DNA from: Sphingobacterium sp. UBA2700
GTDB taxonomy: Bacteria > Bacteroidota > Bacteroidia > Sphingobacteriales > Sphingobacteriaceae
Length of the DNA: 64,000 nucleotides
Assembly: GCA_002354335.1 (NCBI GenBank)
Contig: DELI01000008.1
Location: 1,451 to 65,450, forward strand
Reading direction: 5' to 3'
Below the pieces are notes generated by a model, which saw only the letters and a program-made list of their open reading frames with translations, was not told the origin of the DNA and searched no databases. Below, in pieces: positions 18,184-27,313 of the stretch. A program made the translations under genes and the position numbers. Positions within the stretch are counted from its first letter, which is position 1, and each line of letters opens with the position of its first letter.

Positions 18184-18244
18184 AAGCCAATCAAACCCCT
18201 TCGGAAGCGGGTTTGATTGGGCTATTCATTGGGTTTGAATTGGG
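18184..18244. repeat. Intergenic repeat family A, copy 2
   Basis: Short version of the 11-mer array. A left arm with CCAATCAAACCCC is followed by a centre CTTCGGAAGCGGG and then a right arm with GGG at 18209, 18219, 18231 and 18242. The arms around the centre are a near-perfect inverted repeat of about 14 bp (one base missing on the left). It lies 17 bp from the heptamer element. Confidence 0.75.
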
Positions 18245-18261
18245 AGAGTAAGTGTTTTATC

Positions 18262-18382
18262 TAGTACTTAGTATTGAGTAGTTAGTATTTAGACCTGATC
18301 CTGGCGATCCTTTCATCTTTCCTTTCTTGGTTCAGAACAATTACCATAGGTCTAACTACTAAGTACTAAGTACTAACTACTA
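18262..18382. repeat. 121-bp MITE-like element with 35-bp heptameric inverted arms (family B)
   Basis: The left arm (18262-18296) is five heptamers: TAGTACT, TAGTATT, GAGTAGT, TAGTATT, TAGACCT. The right arm (18348-18382), read on the minus strand, is TAGTAGT, TAGTACT, TAGTACT, TAGTAGT, TAGACCT. The arms match at 30 of 35 positions. The 51-bp interior begins GATCCTGGCGATCC. A half copy sharing the left arm and interior is at 37419-37486. No coding capacity was seen. Confidence 0.75.
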
Positions 18383-18435
18383 TAAACACTTCACGATATA
18401 CTTTAGTCGCATTTTTACCGTTTAAAAATTAATGT

Positions 18436-18443
18436 TACATTTG
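18436..18443 (+). promoter_or_regulatory. -7 box of the small beta-barrel gene
   Basis: TACATTTG matches TAnnTTTG, 24 bp upstream of the ATG at 18468. The -33 region (around 18414) is only a weak TTTA match. Confidence 0.45.
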
Positions 18444-18467
18444 GACGTTTAGATAGATAAATAATTT

Positions 18468-18974
18468 ATGAGGAAAACATTACAATTAACTTTCATTCTG
18501 GTTTTGACCGTATTTGCGGGTATTAACATCGCGCAGGCACAATTGCCATCGACACATGCTATTGGGGCTCGCTTCGGATCTGCAACAGGTGTTACATACC
18601 GTTATAGCTTAAACCAAACAAATGCTATCGAAGGAATCTTAAGCGTGCAAAGTAATTCGAAATACAGTAGATTTCGCTTGGTAGGATTGTATGAGTATCA
18701 CATGCCTATCGCGAACGACTTCTCTTGGTTTTGGGGATTTGGTGGTAGTGTTGGTTCGTATTCCGGTAAAGCATATACTGATGACAAAGGGAATCGCTTT
18801 GACAAATATTCGGAACTTGCGTTAAGCGTGGATGGTATTGCAGGGGTAGAATACAAAATCCCTTCCGCACCGATCGCTCTTTCCTTGGATATCAAGCCGC
18901 ACTTTGACTTCTTGCAAAGCTCAGGCTTTAAAATATTTGATACCTTCGGATTTTCTGTTAGGTATACTTTCTAA
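18468..18974 (+). CDS. Small outer-membrane beta-barrel protein, function unknown
   Basis: A 168-residue exported protein. The signal peptide (about 1-24) ends in AQAQLP. The mature part alternates hydrophobic and polar residues with Gly/Tyr/Phe-rich strands (AIGARFGSATGVTYRYSL, WFWGFGGSVGSYSG) and ends in the aromatic FSVRYTF, a typical C-terminal outer-membrane insertion signal. It resembles small eight-strand barrels (OmpW/OprF N-terminal type). No enzymatic motif is visible. It is monocistronic with a strong terminator, in a repeat-rich divergent region. Confidence 0.75.
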   Translation: MRKTLQLTFILVLTVFAGINIAQAQLPSTHAIGARFGSATGVTYRYSLNQTNAIEGILSVQSNSKYSRFRLVGLYEYHMPIANDFSWFWGFGGSVGSYSGKAYTDDKGNRFDKYSELALSVDGIAGVEYKIPSAPIALSLDIKPHFDFLQSSGFKIFDTFGFSVRYTF

Positions 18975-18981
18975 GAAAAAT

Positions 18982-19007
18982 AAAAGGCTCGCGATTGCGA
19001 GCCTTTT
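18982..19007. terminator. Bidirectional terminator between convergent genes
   Basis: Perfect 11-bp stem AAAAGGCTCGC/GCGAGCCTTTT with a GATT loop and T-runs on both strands. It serves the barrel gene (plus) and the thioredoxin-domain gene (minus, stop at 19011). Confidence 0.85.
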
Positions 19008-19010
19008 TTG

Positions 19011-20435
19011 TTATATCTTATTGTTATCAATTTTCTCTATCAATATTTTCAGTGCTTTTGTCGGGTTTCTCGAGAAGTATTTCGAAAGCGAATAAGCATT
19101 GATGGATCGATTCAAATGTTTAATTGCATTGTCCTTGGCGCCTACCTTGACTAATATAGGGCTAGCGCTTATCGTAATGTCACTTTGGAAAGGATTTAGC
19201 ATGCAAGTGTAATCTAACCAATTGCCGACTCTTTTCTTTGTGCTTAGTTTATTATCAGAAATACGCCAATAATAATCAATCCATGCCAGCATGTTTCTAC
19301 TGCTCAAATTTCCTCGGCCTAGCGCCTGCTCCAAATGCCGATTGGCATTGGTCTCGTTATTTGCTATAGAAGGGTTCAGCTTGAGTTTTTTGTTAGCTTG
19401 GGCCTCAACCTCTTCCAATGGATGCGTTAAAATGAGTTGAGTCATGTAGCGCTCCAGTAAGGGTTTGAATTTTGAACGATTGTTGTCATTTACAGATAAA
19501 TACTGCAGTTGAAGAAAATCTTCAGATGCGAAAAAGATTCCTCGACCGCTGGAAATGGAAAGATCTTGATCATTACTTGAGGTACTTACTTTTGATTCCT
19601 TAAAACGTTTATGATATTCTAGAGCCTGCTGGAAGGTTTTGTCATCTCCATTGTAAATCAGATTATCCATGATTTTGCCCATAGTCAATTCAATAGAAAA
19701 GACAATATTTGTTCTGAATTTTCTTGAAAAGTTTTCCTCCTTCTGTTTCTTTTTTACGATCAAGTCCAGCATCCTGTTGAAGACACTATGGTTATAGGTC
19801 GAAATTTGTCGAATCATTTCTTCATTCGTATAGATTTGATCACCTTCTTCTGCTAGGAAATCCGTCTCAGGCAGATTGAGAAGATATCGTGCAGCAATAT
19901 CAGACTTGAGGTATGGATCGTTAACCGTGGCATAGAAATCTGTTAGAAATTCTAGATCTTTCTTGCCACCTCTAAAATCAGATTCCATGTTTTTGAGACC
20001 GCCATGTTTAAATGTAAATCTTGTTTTTTCTGCCTCTTGAATTAGCTGTTCTGCCGTTTTCGATCCAACAAGATTATGCATTAATACGCCATCATAAGTA
20101 ATAAAAGCCATAGTTGGGTAGGCTCTTACGCCATATTTTTTTGCTAGTTCAGGCCCTTCACCTTTTTCAGCGTCGATTTTTAGATTTATAAAATTCGCAT
20201 TAAAAACTTCACCTACTTCCGGCCTGGTAAATACATTCGCTGCCATGCGCTTGCATGGGCCGCACCAGTCGGTGAGAAAATCGATAAAGATTATTTTTTT
20301 CTCCGTTTTGGCTTTATCCAGAGCGCTTTGAAAATTTGCTGATTCTTCAAAATTTATTCCCTGTGCAAAAACTTTATGATGAACAGATTGAAAAAAGAAA
20401 AGGATAATTAAAAATATAGATAGATTAAGTTTCAT
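19011..20435 (-). CDS. Exported thioredoxin-domain protein of the SusCD locus
   Basis: A 474-residue periplasmic protein. The signal peptide (about 1-25) ends in VFAQ. A thioredoxin fold (about 28-140) contains the active site WCGPC at residues 57-61 and the cis-Pro segment VRAYPTMAF. The remaining ~330 residues are helical, probably TPR-like, and have no motif I recognise. It would reduce or isomerise disulphides outside the cytoplasm. Its position at the end of a sigma-FecR-SusC-SusD-lipoprotein series is typical of Sphingobacterium, where such loci frequently end in a thioredoxin-like gene. It starts about 100 bp after the upstream lipoprotein gene. Confidence 0.85.
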   Translation of the reverse strand: MKLNLSIFLIILFFFQSVHHKVFAQGINFEESANFQSALDKAKTEKKIIFIDFLTDWCGPCKRMAANVFTRPEVGEVFNANFINLKIDAEKGEGPELAKKYGVRAYPTMAFITYDGVLMHNLVGSKTAEQLIQEAEKTRFTFKHGGLKNMESDFRGGKKDLEFLTDFYATVNDPYLKSDIAARYLLNLPETDFLAEEGDQIYTNEEMIRQISTYNHSVFNRMLDLIVKKKQKEENFSRKFRTNIVFSIELTMGKIMDNLIYNGDDKTFQQALEYHKRFKESKVSTSSNDQDLSISSGRGIFFASEDFLQLQYLSVNDNNRSKFKPLLERYMTQLILTHPLEEVEAQANKKLKLNPSIANNETNANRHLEQALGRGNLSSRNMLAWIDYYWRISDNKLSTKKRVGNWLDYTCMLNPFQSDITISASPILVKVGAKDNAIKHLNRSINAYSLSKYFSRNPTKALKILIEKIDNNKI

Positions 20436-20536
20436 TTGAGTTTTTATTTAAATGATGTATTTGTTTATTATTTATCAATCGGTCGGATGGCGTAGTCATT
20501 TTTCCACATCTGCCTGCCTATCGCATTATTTAAGGA

Positions 20537-21928
20537 TCATTCTATACGTCTTGCCTGGTCCTGAGTGATGACGCTTTGAAAAGACCCTTGCTCGCCGGTA
20601 TTGGAAGAGAAATACTCAATCCAAGGAAATCCGGGCACTCCTCCGGTTTTGTTTGTGTTGATTCTAACCGTATACTTTATTCTAGAGCTACCAATTTCAG
20701 TACCTGCCAGCCCACCTTTGCTTGCCGAGGCGTAATAAGGATTGTATATGAAAGTATCTTCGCAATAATCGTCAACCCATGTTTTAGGGCTACCGAAATA
20801 GAATTTTGTTTCACTAACAGAACCGTTTGGAATGACACCGAGGAAGGCAGACATTTGTGAAACATAATCAGGATATAATTGCGCGAAACCATCGCTTTTC
20901 TTGTGGAACACCAAGCCTACATTTTCGAGATAGGTCGGTTTTTTCTTCCATGAATCGATAGCTGCCTGCCCTTCAAGTTCCAATAAGCTGACAGATGCGG
21001 GCAAAGGAAACTTTTGGGCATCATAACTGCCTTTTGCGAAGGCGAAGGGGATCGATCGAATATATCTGTTTGCTTCAGTGGTGTTTGCCCATCCACTTGC
21101 CGTTACAATCCAAATGTTCAGATATTGTTCACAGTTCCAGTAAAGGCTAGGATTTTCCAATACATAGTTGATACTAAAGTCTTGTTTGTTTTGCGATTCT
21201 GTGAGATAGATTCGATTAATCCCAGCCTCTTGCAATATCCTTCCGTTTGGATCTCGAACGGCTGGAACAAATTCTATATTCGGATTTGCTCCATTCGATG
21301 CCACGCTGTTCTTTCGACCAAATACTTTGTTGTATAAGTCGATCACGAAATACACAGCATCAGCGTTTAATTCCTGCATCTGTTCCTTCGCCTTATCGAC
21401 GTCGACAATATGAAATACGACAGGGATCCTTTTTTTTGAAGGTATCGGATCTGCCTGCCTCACGTGCATGCGAAAATATGTCGGGTCATCGACGACCTCT
21501 ATTCCCTGGCCGGTTTGGGGAAATTCAGCTAATAGTTGCAATACGGGTTTGGTTGATCTTATCCCATCAACTTCGGCGTAAAAGTCAATAAACGGTTCGC
21601 TGATATCCTTAGTGGAGAAGTCGGCAGGATATTCCTTTCCACTTCGGTCGAAAAACTTGATTGTATGCGACTTCCAACGATTTACAGGAATCTCTTTGTA
21701 TTTCGCTTGTGTATTTCCATAGATATCGGTATAAGTTCCAGCTTTCGTATAGAGCTTAACTTCTAACCCTAATTTCGAAACTCCGTCAGCAACGAAAAAA
21801 TTGCTGTTTGCTTGACAAACAACTTTGTCAATGTGGTAGGTTAATTCGCGTATATCTTCTTTATCAGGCTTACAGCCCTGACTGAAGAATATAAGGCCGA
21901 TCAGGTAATATATAATTCTGTTGTTCAT
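20537..21928 (-). CDS. Lipoprotein related to zinc metalloproteases, catalytic site apparently lost
   Basis: A 463-residue lipoprotein (lipobox FFSQGC, Cys 19). The C-terminal half follows the plan of Bacteroidota pappalysin-like zinc metalloproteinase lipoproteins: YLNIWIV, later WVDDYCEDTFIYNP, and a final DQARRIE resembling the family's DQxxRM. Where the zinc helix HExxHxLGLxH should stand, the sequence reads VSQMSAFLGVIP (DNA about 20836-20865), so all three His ligands and the catalytic Glu are absent. The Met-turn position is Ile. I infer a non-catalytic surface lipoprotein, perhaps substrate-binding for the adjacent SusCD. The start is 15 bp after susD. The alignment is by eye. Confidence 0.65.
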   Translation of the reverse strand: MNNRIIYYLIGLIFFSQGCKPDKEDIRELTYHIDKVVCQANSNFFVADGVSKLGLEVKLYTKAGTYTDIYGNTQAKYKEIPVNRWKSHTIKFFDRSGKEYPADFSTKDISEPFIDFYAEVDGIRSTKPVLQLLAEFPQTGQGIEVVDDPTYFRMHVRQADPIPSKKRIPVVFHIVDVDKAKEQMQELNADAVYFVIDLYNKVFGRKNSVASNGANPNIEFVPAVRDPNGRILQEAGINRIYLTESQNKQDFSINYVLENPSLYWNCEQYLNIWIVTASGWANTTEANRYIRSIPFAFAKGSYDAQKFPLPASVSLLELEGQAAIDSWKKKPTYLENVGLVFHKKSDGFAQLYPDYVSQMSAFLGVIPNGSVSETKFYFGSPKTWVDDYCEDTFIYNPYYASASKGGLAGTEIGSSRIKYTVRINTNKTGGVPGFPWIEYFSSNTGEQGSFQSVITQDQARRIE

Positions 21929-21943
21929 TTCTTTTCTTATTGA

Positions 21944-23440
21944 TTAGTAAAACAGTGATGACCAGCCAGGATTTGAAATCATGTCAGGGTTGTATTTAAT
22001 TTCATTGGATGGGATATAAAACTGGAATCGGAAGTCGTCCGCTTGTAACGTTGCGGTGAAATCTTGAACGGTTCTTGTTTCTGTTACGTGAAATCGCTTC
22101 ATATCAAGCCAAAGGATGTCGGATTCGCCGAGAAACTCTCTTTTTCGTTCTAAATACACCTCCTTTTGTATCGCTTCGCCTGTTTGCGGCATATCAAGGG
22201 TTGGTATTACCTCTTGTTTATACCGTAGGGTTCGCCATTGGATTAAGGCCTCTTGTGCCTCCTGAATTTGACCTGTCATGGCGAGGGCTTCGACATAGAT
22301 TAACCATTGCTCCGCTAAGCGAAAGATGATGTAGACTTGGTTTCCTTTGATTTTTCTACTAGGGTCGATTTCATCTTCAACGATGTCCGCAGCGCTTTTC
22401 TCATAGTTGCTGGGGTCTAAAAACCATTCAGTCTTTCGGAGGTCGCCATCTTGATACAATGTGTTCCACACGGCGATACTATAGGTGAACTTATTTGTCA
22501 AAAAAGCATAAGTATTGCTTCCCTGAGCCAGACTTTCTGGATATCCGTTTTGATGTAAGCCAGAGCTACCATTGTCGTCTTGATAGGCCATCACCTTTTG
22601 ATCAAGCGTTTCCATATCAAAGGGCATGGTTTTGGTCGTTGTATGAAGAGAAGGGTTGTCAATGGCTTTTTTTGCATATCGTGCGGCCAAATCCCAGTCT
22701 TTTACTTCTCCTAATGCGGAACTTGCTTTCCATAAATAGGCTTGTGAAGCAATCCGATAAATCCAATCCCGATTATGCATAACACTATATCCTTTTTTCG
22801 GCTCCGTTCTGTTAATCCTTAGTTCCGCGGCATCGATATCCGCTATGATTTGATCAAATACGACAGATTGTGGCTTCCTCGACAGGTCGGCCTCTTCGAT
22901 GGATTGATTTATTTGAAGATGAACTGGTATTCCAATCGTTGGATCATCAATCGGTGCATAGTGCTGTAAAAGTTTTAAAAAGTAATAAGCACGTTGAATG
23001 TATGCTTCTCCCAAAACGTAGTCTCTCGTAATCTCATCGCCTTTGGCGGTGCTACCTTCGACGATTACTAAATTCATCAGTCCAATAAGCTCATAGTAAC
23101 ATGACCAGTCGCCCCTGAACGTACCTCTATCGATCGTCATTTTTTGAGAGGCGGACAGATTTTCTAAACTCTGATCCCATTTCGCGAATGACCAAACGTC
23201 GACAGCTGATGTGAATGAATTGTTTTCGCTAAATTGATATCCCGTCCATGGAGTTGGCGCGTGGGCGACGGAACTTGCCTTACCATTTCTAGTCAGATTA
23301 TACATCCATGCGCCCAGGGTGTTTTTTACAGCGTCAAGATCGGTGAGGAACTGTGCCCCGATGGGTTTGATATCCAGGAACTTTTTACAACCGATGATGA
23401 AAAAGCAGGATATTAAAATTAGTATTGCGTATTTTTTCAT
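21944..23440 (-). CDS. SusD/RagB-family nutrient-binding outer-membrane lipoprotein
   Basis: A 498-residue SusD-type lipoprotein (lipobox FFIIGC) that caps a SusC transporter and binds its ligand at the cell surface. The N-terminus KKFLDIKPIGAQFLTDLDAV is the SusD beginning. TPR-like helices follow (GEAYIQRAYYFLKLLQHYAPIDDPTIGIPVH). The C-terminal domain has the typical EVYLERKREFLGESDILWLDMKRF. It starts 10 bp after susC. The ligand is unknown; peptides are as likely as glycans given the protease-like neighbour and the absence of glycosidases. Confidence 0.92.
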   Translation of the reverse strand: MKKYAILILISCFFIIGCKKFLDIKPIGAQFLTDLDAVKNTLGAWMYNLTRNGKASSVAHAPTPWTGYQFSENNSFTSAVDVWSFAKWDQSLENLSASQKMTIDRGTFRGDWSCYYELIGLMNLVIVEGSTAKGDEITRDYVLGEAYIQRAYYFLKLLQHYAPIDDPTIGIPVHLQINQSIEEADLSRKPQSVVFDQIIADIDAAELRINRTEPKKGYSVMHNRDWIYRIASQAYLWKASSALGEVKDWDLAARYAKKAIDNPSLHTTTKTMPFDMETLDQKVMAYQDDNGSSGLHQNGYPESLAQGSNTYAFLTNKFTYSIAVWNTLYQDGDLRKTEWFLDPSNYEKSAADIVEDEIDPSRKIKGNQVYIIFRLAEQWLIYVEALAMTGQIQEAQEALIQWRTLRYKQEVIPTLDMPQTGEAIQKEVYLERKREFLGESDILWLDMKRFHVTETRTVQDFTATLQADDFRFQFYIPSNEIKYNPDMISNPGWSSLFY

Positions 23441-23450
23441 TGGTTTTTAC

Positions 23451-26400
23451 TTAGAATGAGAATTGTAGATTGAAGGCGTACTTACGTGCTCTCGGATATC
23501 CAAAAGCATTCCCACTACGGATATCCGTACTTCGGAATTTGGTAAATACATGAATATTGTTTGCGATGAATCCTGCTTTGAGAAATTTCACGCCCAACTT
23601 TTTGGTTATTTCTGCTGGGAAGGAATAGGACAGGGATATATCATTTAAACTTAAATAATCAGAGCGCTGAAAGCGGTCGTCGGTAAACATCATGACGTAT
23701 CGAGATGCATTTTTAGTGATTGCAGGAACATCCGTTTGATCGCCAGGTACTTGCCATCGCTCAATTGCTGTTTTCAGCACATTAAACTGGGGTCCGTAAA
23801 TCTCTGAATTGCTTCCGGTAGTGCTGTATACGAAGTTACGCGAATCGAATGTGCGAATTGTTTGCCCTGTGATATAGCTGAAAGAGGCTCTTAGTTCTAC
23901 AAATTTCCATCCAAAGGTAGTAGAGAATCCGCCATGATATTGAGGTTGTTCATTTCCAATTTCAACAAGCGATTGCATGTACCAATTTACATAACTAATT
24001 CCGCCGCCTGGAGCTGTGTTATTTGCTTCCCAGGTCAGGGGGGCATCTTCAAGGTTGATACCAAAGGCATTTGCATAGGTTCGGCGTGCTCGCTCGGATA
24101 GGTAAAACATCGCTTCGCCATTATCAGGATTAACTCCAGCAAAGCGATATCCGAAGGTTGTGCCAGTCGCATATTGTTCGATATCGTTCGCTGTAAATCC
24201 AATCCATTTGTTTAGATAATCTGGATCATTGAAGCCTAACGGGTCTTTTACTTTAGAGTTTTCAACACGGTTGGTATTATGGCCAATATTGAATGATGAC
24301 ATCCAGCGGAAATTGTTTTTAGTCATCAGACGCAGGTTGAAGTTTAGTTCCCAACCTTTGTTTGACAGATTATAGCCATTCATGACTAAACGCGGGTTTC
24401 CGAAAGAGGGCGGAGATTCTTGCGGCCCCAGCAAATCGAACACCATATTGTCATAGTAGTTGAAGCTCCCTCCAAATTTGTTATTGAAGAAACCGAAGTC
24501 AACACCGATGTTTCGATCTTGCTTTCTTTCCCATTTGATGCTTGGATTTGGATAGTTTATATACCTTGCTGCATAGTTTTCATCATATTTTGTCGGAGAA
24601 AGTATGATCCAGGAATAGGGGAGTGCGCTACGATCAATATTTCCGGTATATCCAAACCCTCCGCGAATGCCTAGCTCTGAAATAAAAGGCAAATGCTCTT
24701 GTATCAATGGTTCGTTATGCAAATTCCATTTTGCACTAATAGAACCCAATGGCGTAAATCTGTTTTTCGGATCAATGGTTCCGGCGCCATCGAATCGCGC
24801 ATTCCCATTGACAACATATCGATCTTTGTAGCTGTAAGAAAGCGTCCCGAAAAAGCTGGCCGCTCTGTTTTTATTGCCGTAGGTATAATTCGCGATGCCC
24901 GCTAATGCCGCTTGTATGTCGCTGGTTATAGGGGGATTCCAGGTAAATTCTGGGAAAGTTCCAAAAGCATATTCAGGATCGTAGTTCACTAATCTGGATC
25001 GATTACTCCTGGCTTCTGAACTGCGGATTTCCGTTCCCAAATAAGCCGCTACGTAATGGTCTTCTTTGATTGTCGTATTGTAGGCTAAGGAAGCACGTCC
25101 GGAAAAGGATAAGGATTGACCGTTACTGACATTCAGAAAACCGTCGTTGTATTTTGCAGGTACTTCAACTGGGTTCGTTCCTGCGTCAAATATTTTTGGT
25201 GCCCAATAGTTAACCAATGACGTATAGGTTCCGGGGTAGGCGCCATTTTCAGAATTATTGGTGGCATATCCTACGCGTCCTAGTGTTTCCAATCGCAGTG
25301 ATTTTAAGATATTCCAGCGAACACTTAGGGTGGAAGTAATATCCGCAGCCTTTTGCGTAGAGAAGGTTTCGTCCATTTCTCTTAAAATATTGAACTCAGG
25401 ATATTTATAGCCGATGCTCAATACGCTCTTATCACTCAGCCAGGATTGATCAGCTGCATAGCTGCCGTCATCGTTATATGGTTTCTCATAAGGGTTCGCA
25501 AAAACCGCATATTTGAATGGATCAACAGCTGAGCCATGGTTTTTCGACTGCCGGTATGATCCGTTGATATCTAAATCGATGGTCAGATTTTCTTTTGGCT
25601 TAAATCCTATTTGATTTCGAGGATACTGAATTAAAATTGTTAGTTTTCAAAGATCCTTTTTCATCCGATGCACGTAGCGAGGTATAATACCAGAACTTGG
25701 GTGATCCTGCTCTTATGGAAACCGTATGATTTTGGGAAAGCGAGGGGCGATAAAGTTCATCAAACCAATTGACATTAACTTTACTCAAGTCTTCGATGGT
25801 CTTATAATAGGTTGCATCATCCATTAATCCTTTGGTCCAATCGTCGTAAAGCCGAGCGCCACGACCACCAATTTGATCGCGTTGCTGAAATTCTCGCATC
25901 AACTCCGTCTCGAAGTTGATTTTTTCAGCGGCATTCATGAATTCGAAGGTGTTCATGCTAGGAGCAAGGGTATAAGCCTGATTGGTTTGGTAGTTAATAG
26001 ACAGTGGGCCCTCCGAGCCTCTTTTCGTAGTGACGACGATAACACCATTGGCCGCCATTGCTCCATAAATCGCTGTTGCAGCGGCGTCTTTTAACACCGT
26101 AATCGATTCTATGTCTGAGGGAGCGATATTGCCTACCCCATGATTGAGGATGGACTGTTGGATGTCGCCATAGGTTAAATCGTGTATGGACGATACCCCT
26201 TCCTGAAGAGGTAAGCCATCAACAACCCACAGGGGCTCGTTGTTTCCATTGATGGAGTTGTTGCCTCGGATGCGAATTTCCGCCTGCGCCCCTGGTTCAC
26301 CACTCGGCGAAGCTGAATAAAGCCCGGCAATCTTACCTTCTAATGCTTGGTCGATCGAAGAGAACATGCTATTTTCAATGTCCTTGGCAGTAACCGAAGA

Positions 26401-27183
26401 AAAAGACCCGGTCATTCTATCCTTGTTAATTTGTTGGTATCCGGTATTAACAATAGACACTTCATCGATCTCGTGCTGCACTGCTGTCAACCGGACTCTA
26501 AAGGTTCCTGCGCTTACCTGTTGTTCTGTTATGGTCAGGGTCCGGGAAGTGTATCCCACAGAAGAAATATTGATTTTATTGCCAGCGTTTGCTCTTAATA
26601 ATACCATTCCTTTATCGTCTGATTTCCCAATGAAGGATGGTTTCGATTGCCCATTGGATACGAGATTAACATTGGCGCCTGATATCGGGTGATTTAAACT
26701 ATCGACAATGATGAGTCTAATATCATTTTGAAAGATGCTGTTATTCTGTTGATTCTTAGTATCGCTCTTGACCGTTTTTTTCGCTACAAAAATAGTACGA
26801 TCGATAATTTTGTAGTCCAAAGAATTCTCTTCCGATAATCGTGTTAATAAGTCGGATAACTCAATCTTTTTGAGCCGAAGCAATACCTTATCCTCGCTCG
26901 TTACAATAGTTTTATTCCCGAATACAACATAGCCCGTTTGCTTTTTAATTTCTTTGAAATATTCTTTTAAACTAAGATTGTCCTTTTCGAATAGTAGCGA
27001 TTGTGCTTTCCCATTCGAAAACGCAACTGAGAAGCAGGTAGTAAGAATTAAGATGGTTAGTTTCATGACTTTAAGTGAGAAACTGAAGTGTCGAATTACA
27101 TGGCAATTCGAATCAATTATTCCGGTATACTTTAAAAGTTTGGGATACCAGAAATACTTTCCACTTCTAGTGGTTTTTTTCAT
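23451..27183 (-). pseudogene. SusC/RagA TonB-linked outer-membrane transporter, frameshifted
   Basis: One SusC-type gene split into two frames. The 5' part (27183 down to a stop at 25600-25602) carries a signal peptide, an FecA-type STN domain (about residues 55-130), a carboxypeptidase-like domain, the TonB plug (WVVDGLPLQEG, ESITVLKDAAATAIYG) and the first barrel strands. The rest of the barrel continues in the +1 frame from about 25620 to 23451, ending in KYAFNLQFSF. The C-terminal frame stays open upstream of the break and reads IGFKPKENLTIDLDI, so one small indel near 25603-25620 restores one ~1240-residue protein. The STN domain fits control by the upstream FecR/ECF pair. It may be decay, a sequencing error or a switch. 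Confidence 0.85.
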
Positions 27184-27241
27184 AACTTGTAATAAGTTTT
27201 AGGTACAGAAATTAATAAAGGGTTTCTTCTAATGCTGATTT

Positions 27242-27266
27242 ACGGAAGTGTTGCAAGCACTTCCGT
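27242..27266. terminator. Hairpin between fecR and susC
   Basis: A 9-bp stem ACGGAAGTG/CACTTCCGT with a TTGCAAG loop. The T-run is on the plus strand, so it is a good terminator only for antisense transcription. On the sense (minus) strand it could be a partial attenuator or mRNA-end stabiliser between the regulatory genes and the abundant SusC transcript. Confidence 0.55.
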
Positions 27267-27313
27267 TTTTTTGTTTAAGGTGGTTTGGATTTCATAATTG
27301 TAGGCTGGTAATT

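Noticed and set aside
18209..18244. G-quadruplex in repeat A copy 2
   Set aside because: Four GGG runs exist, but loops of 7-9 nt make a stable quadruplex weak, and the pairing of GGG with CCC in the opposite arm is more economical. Kept only as part of the family A finding.
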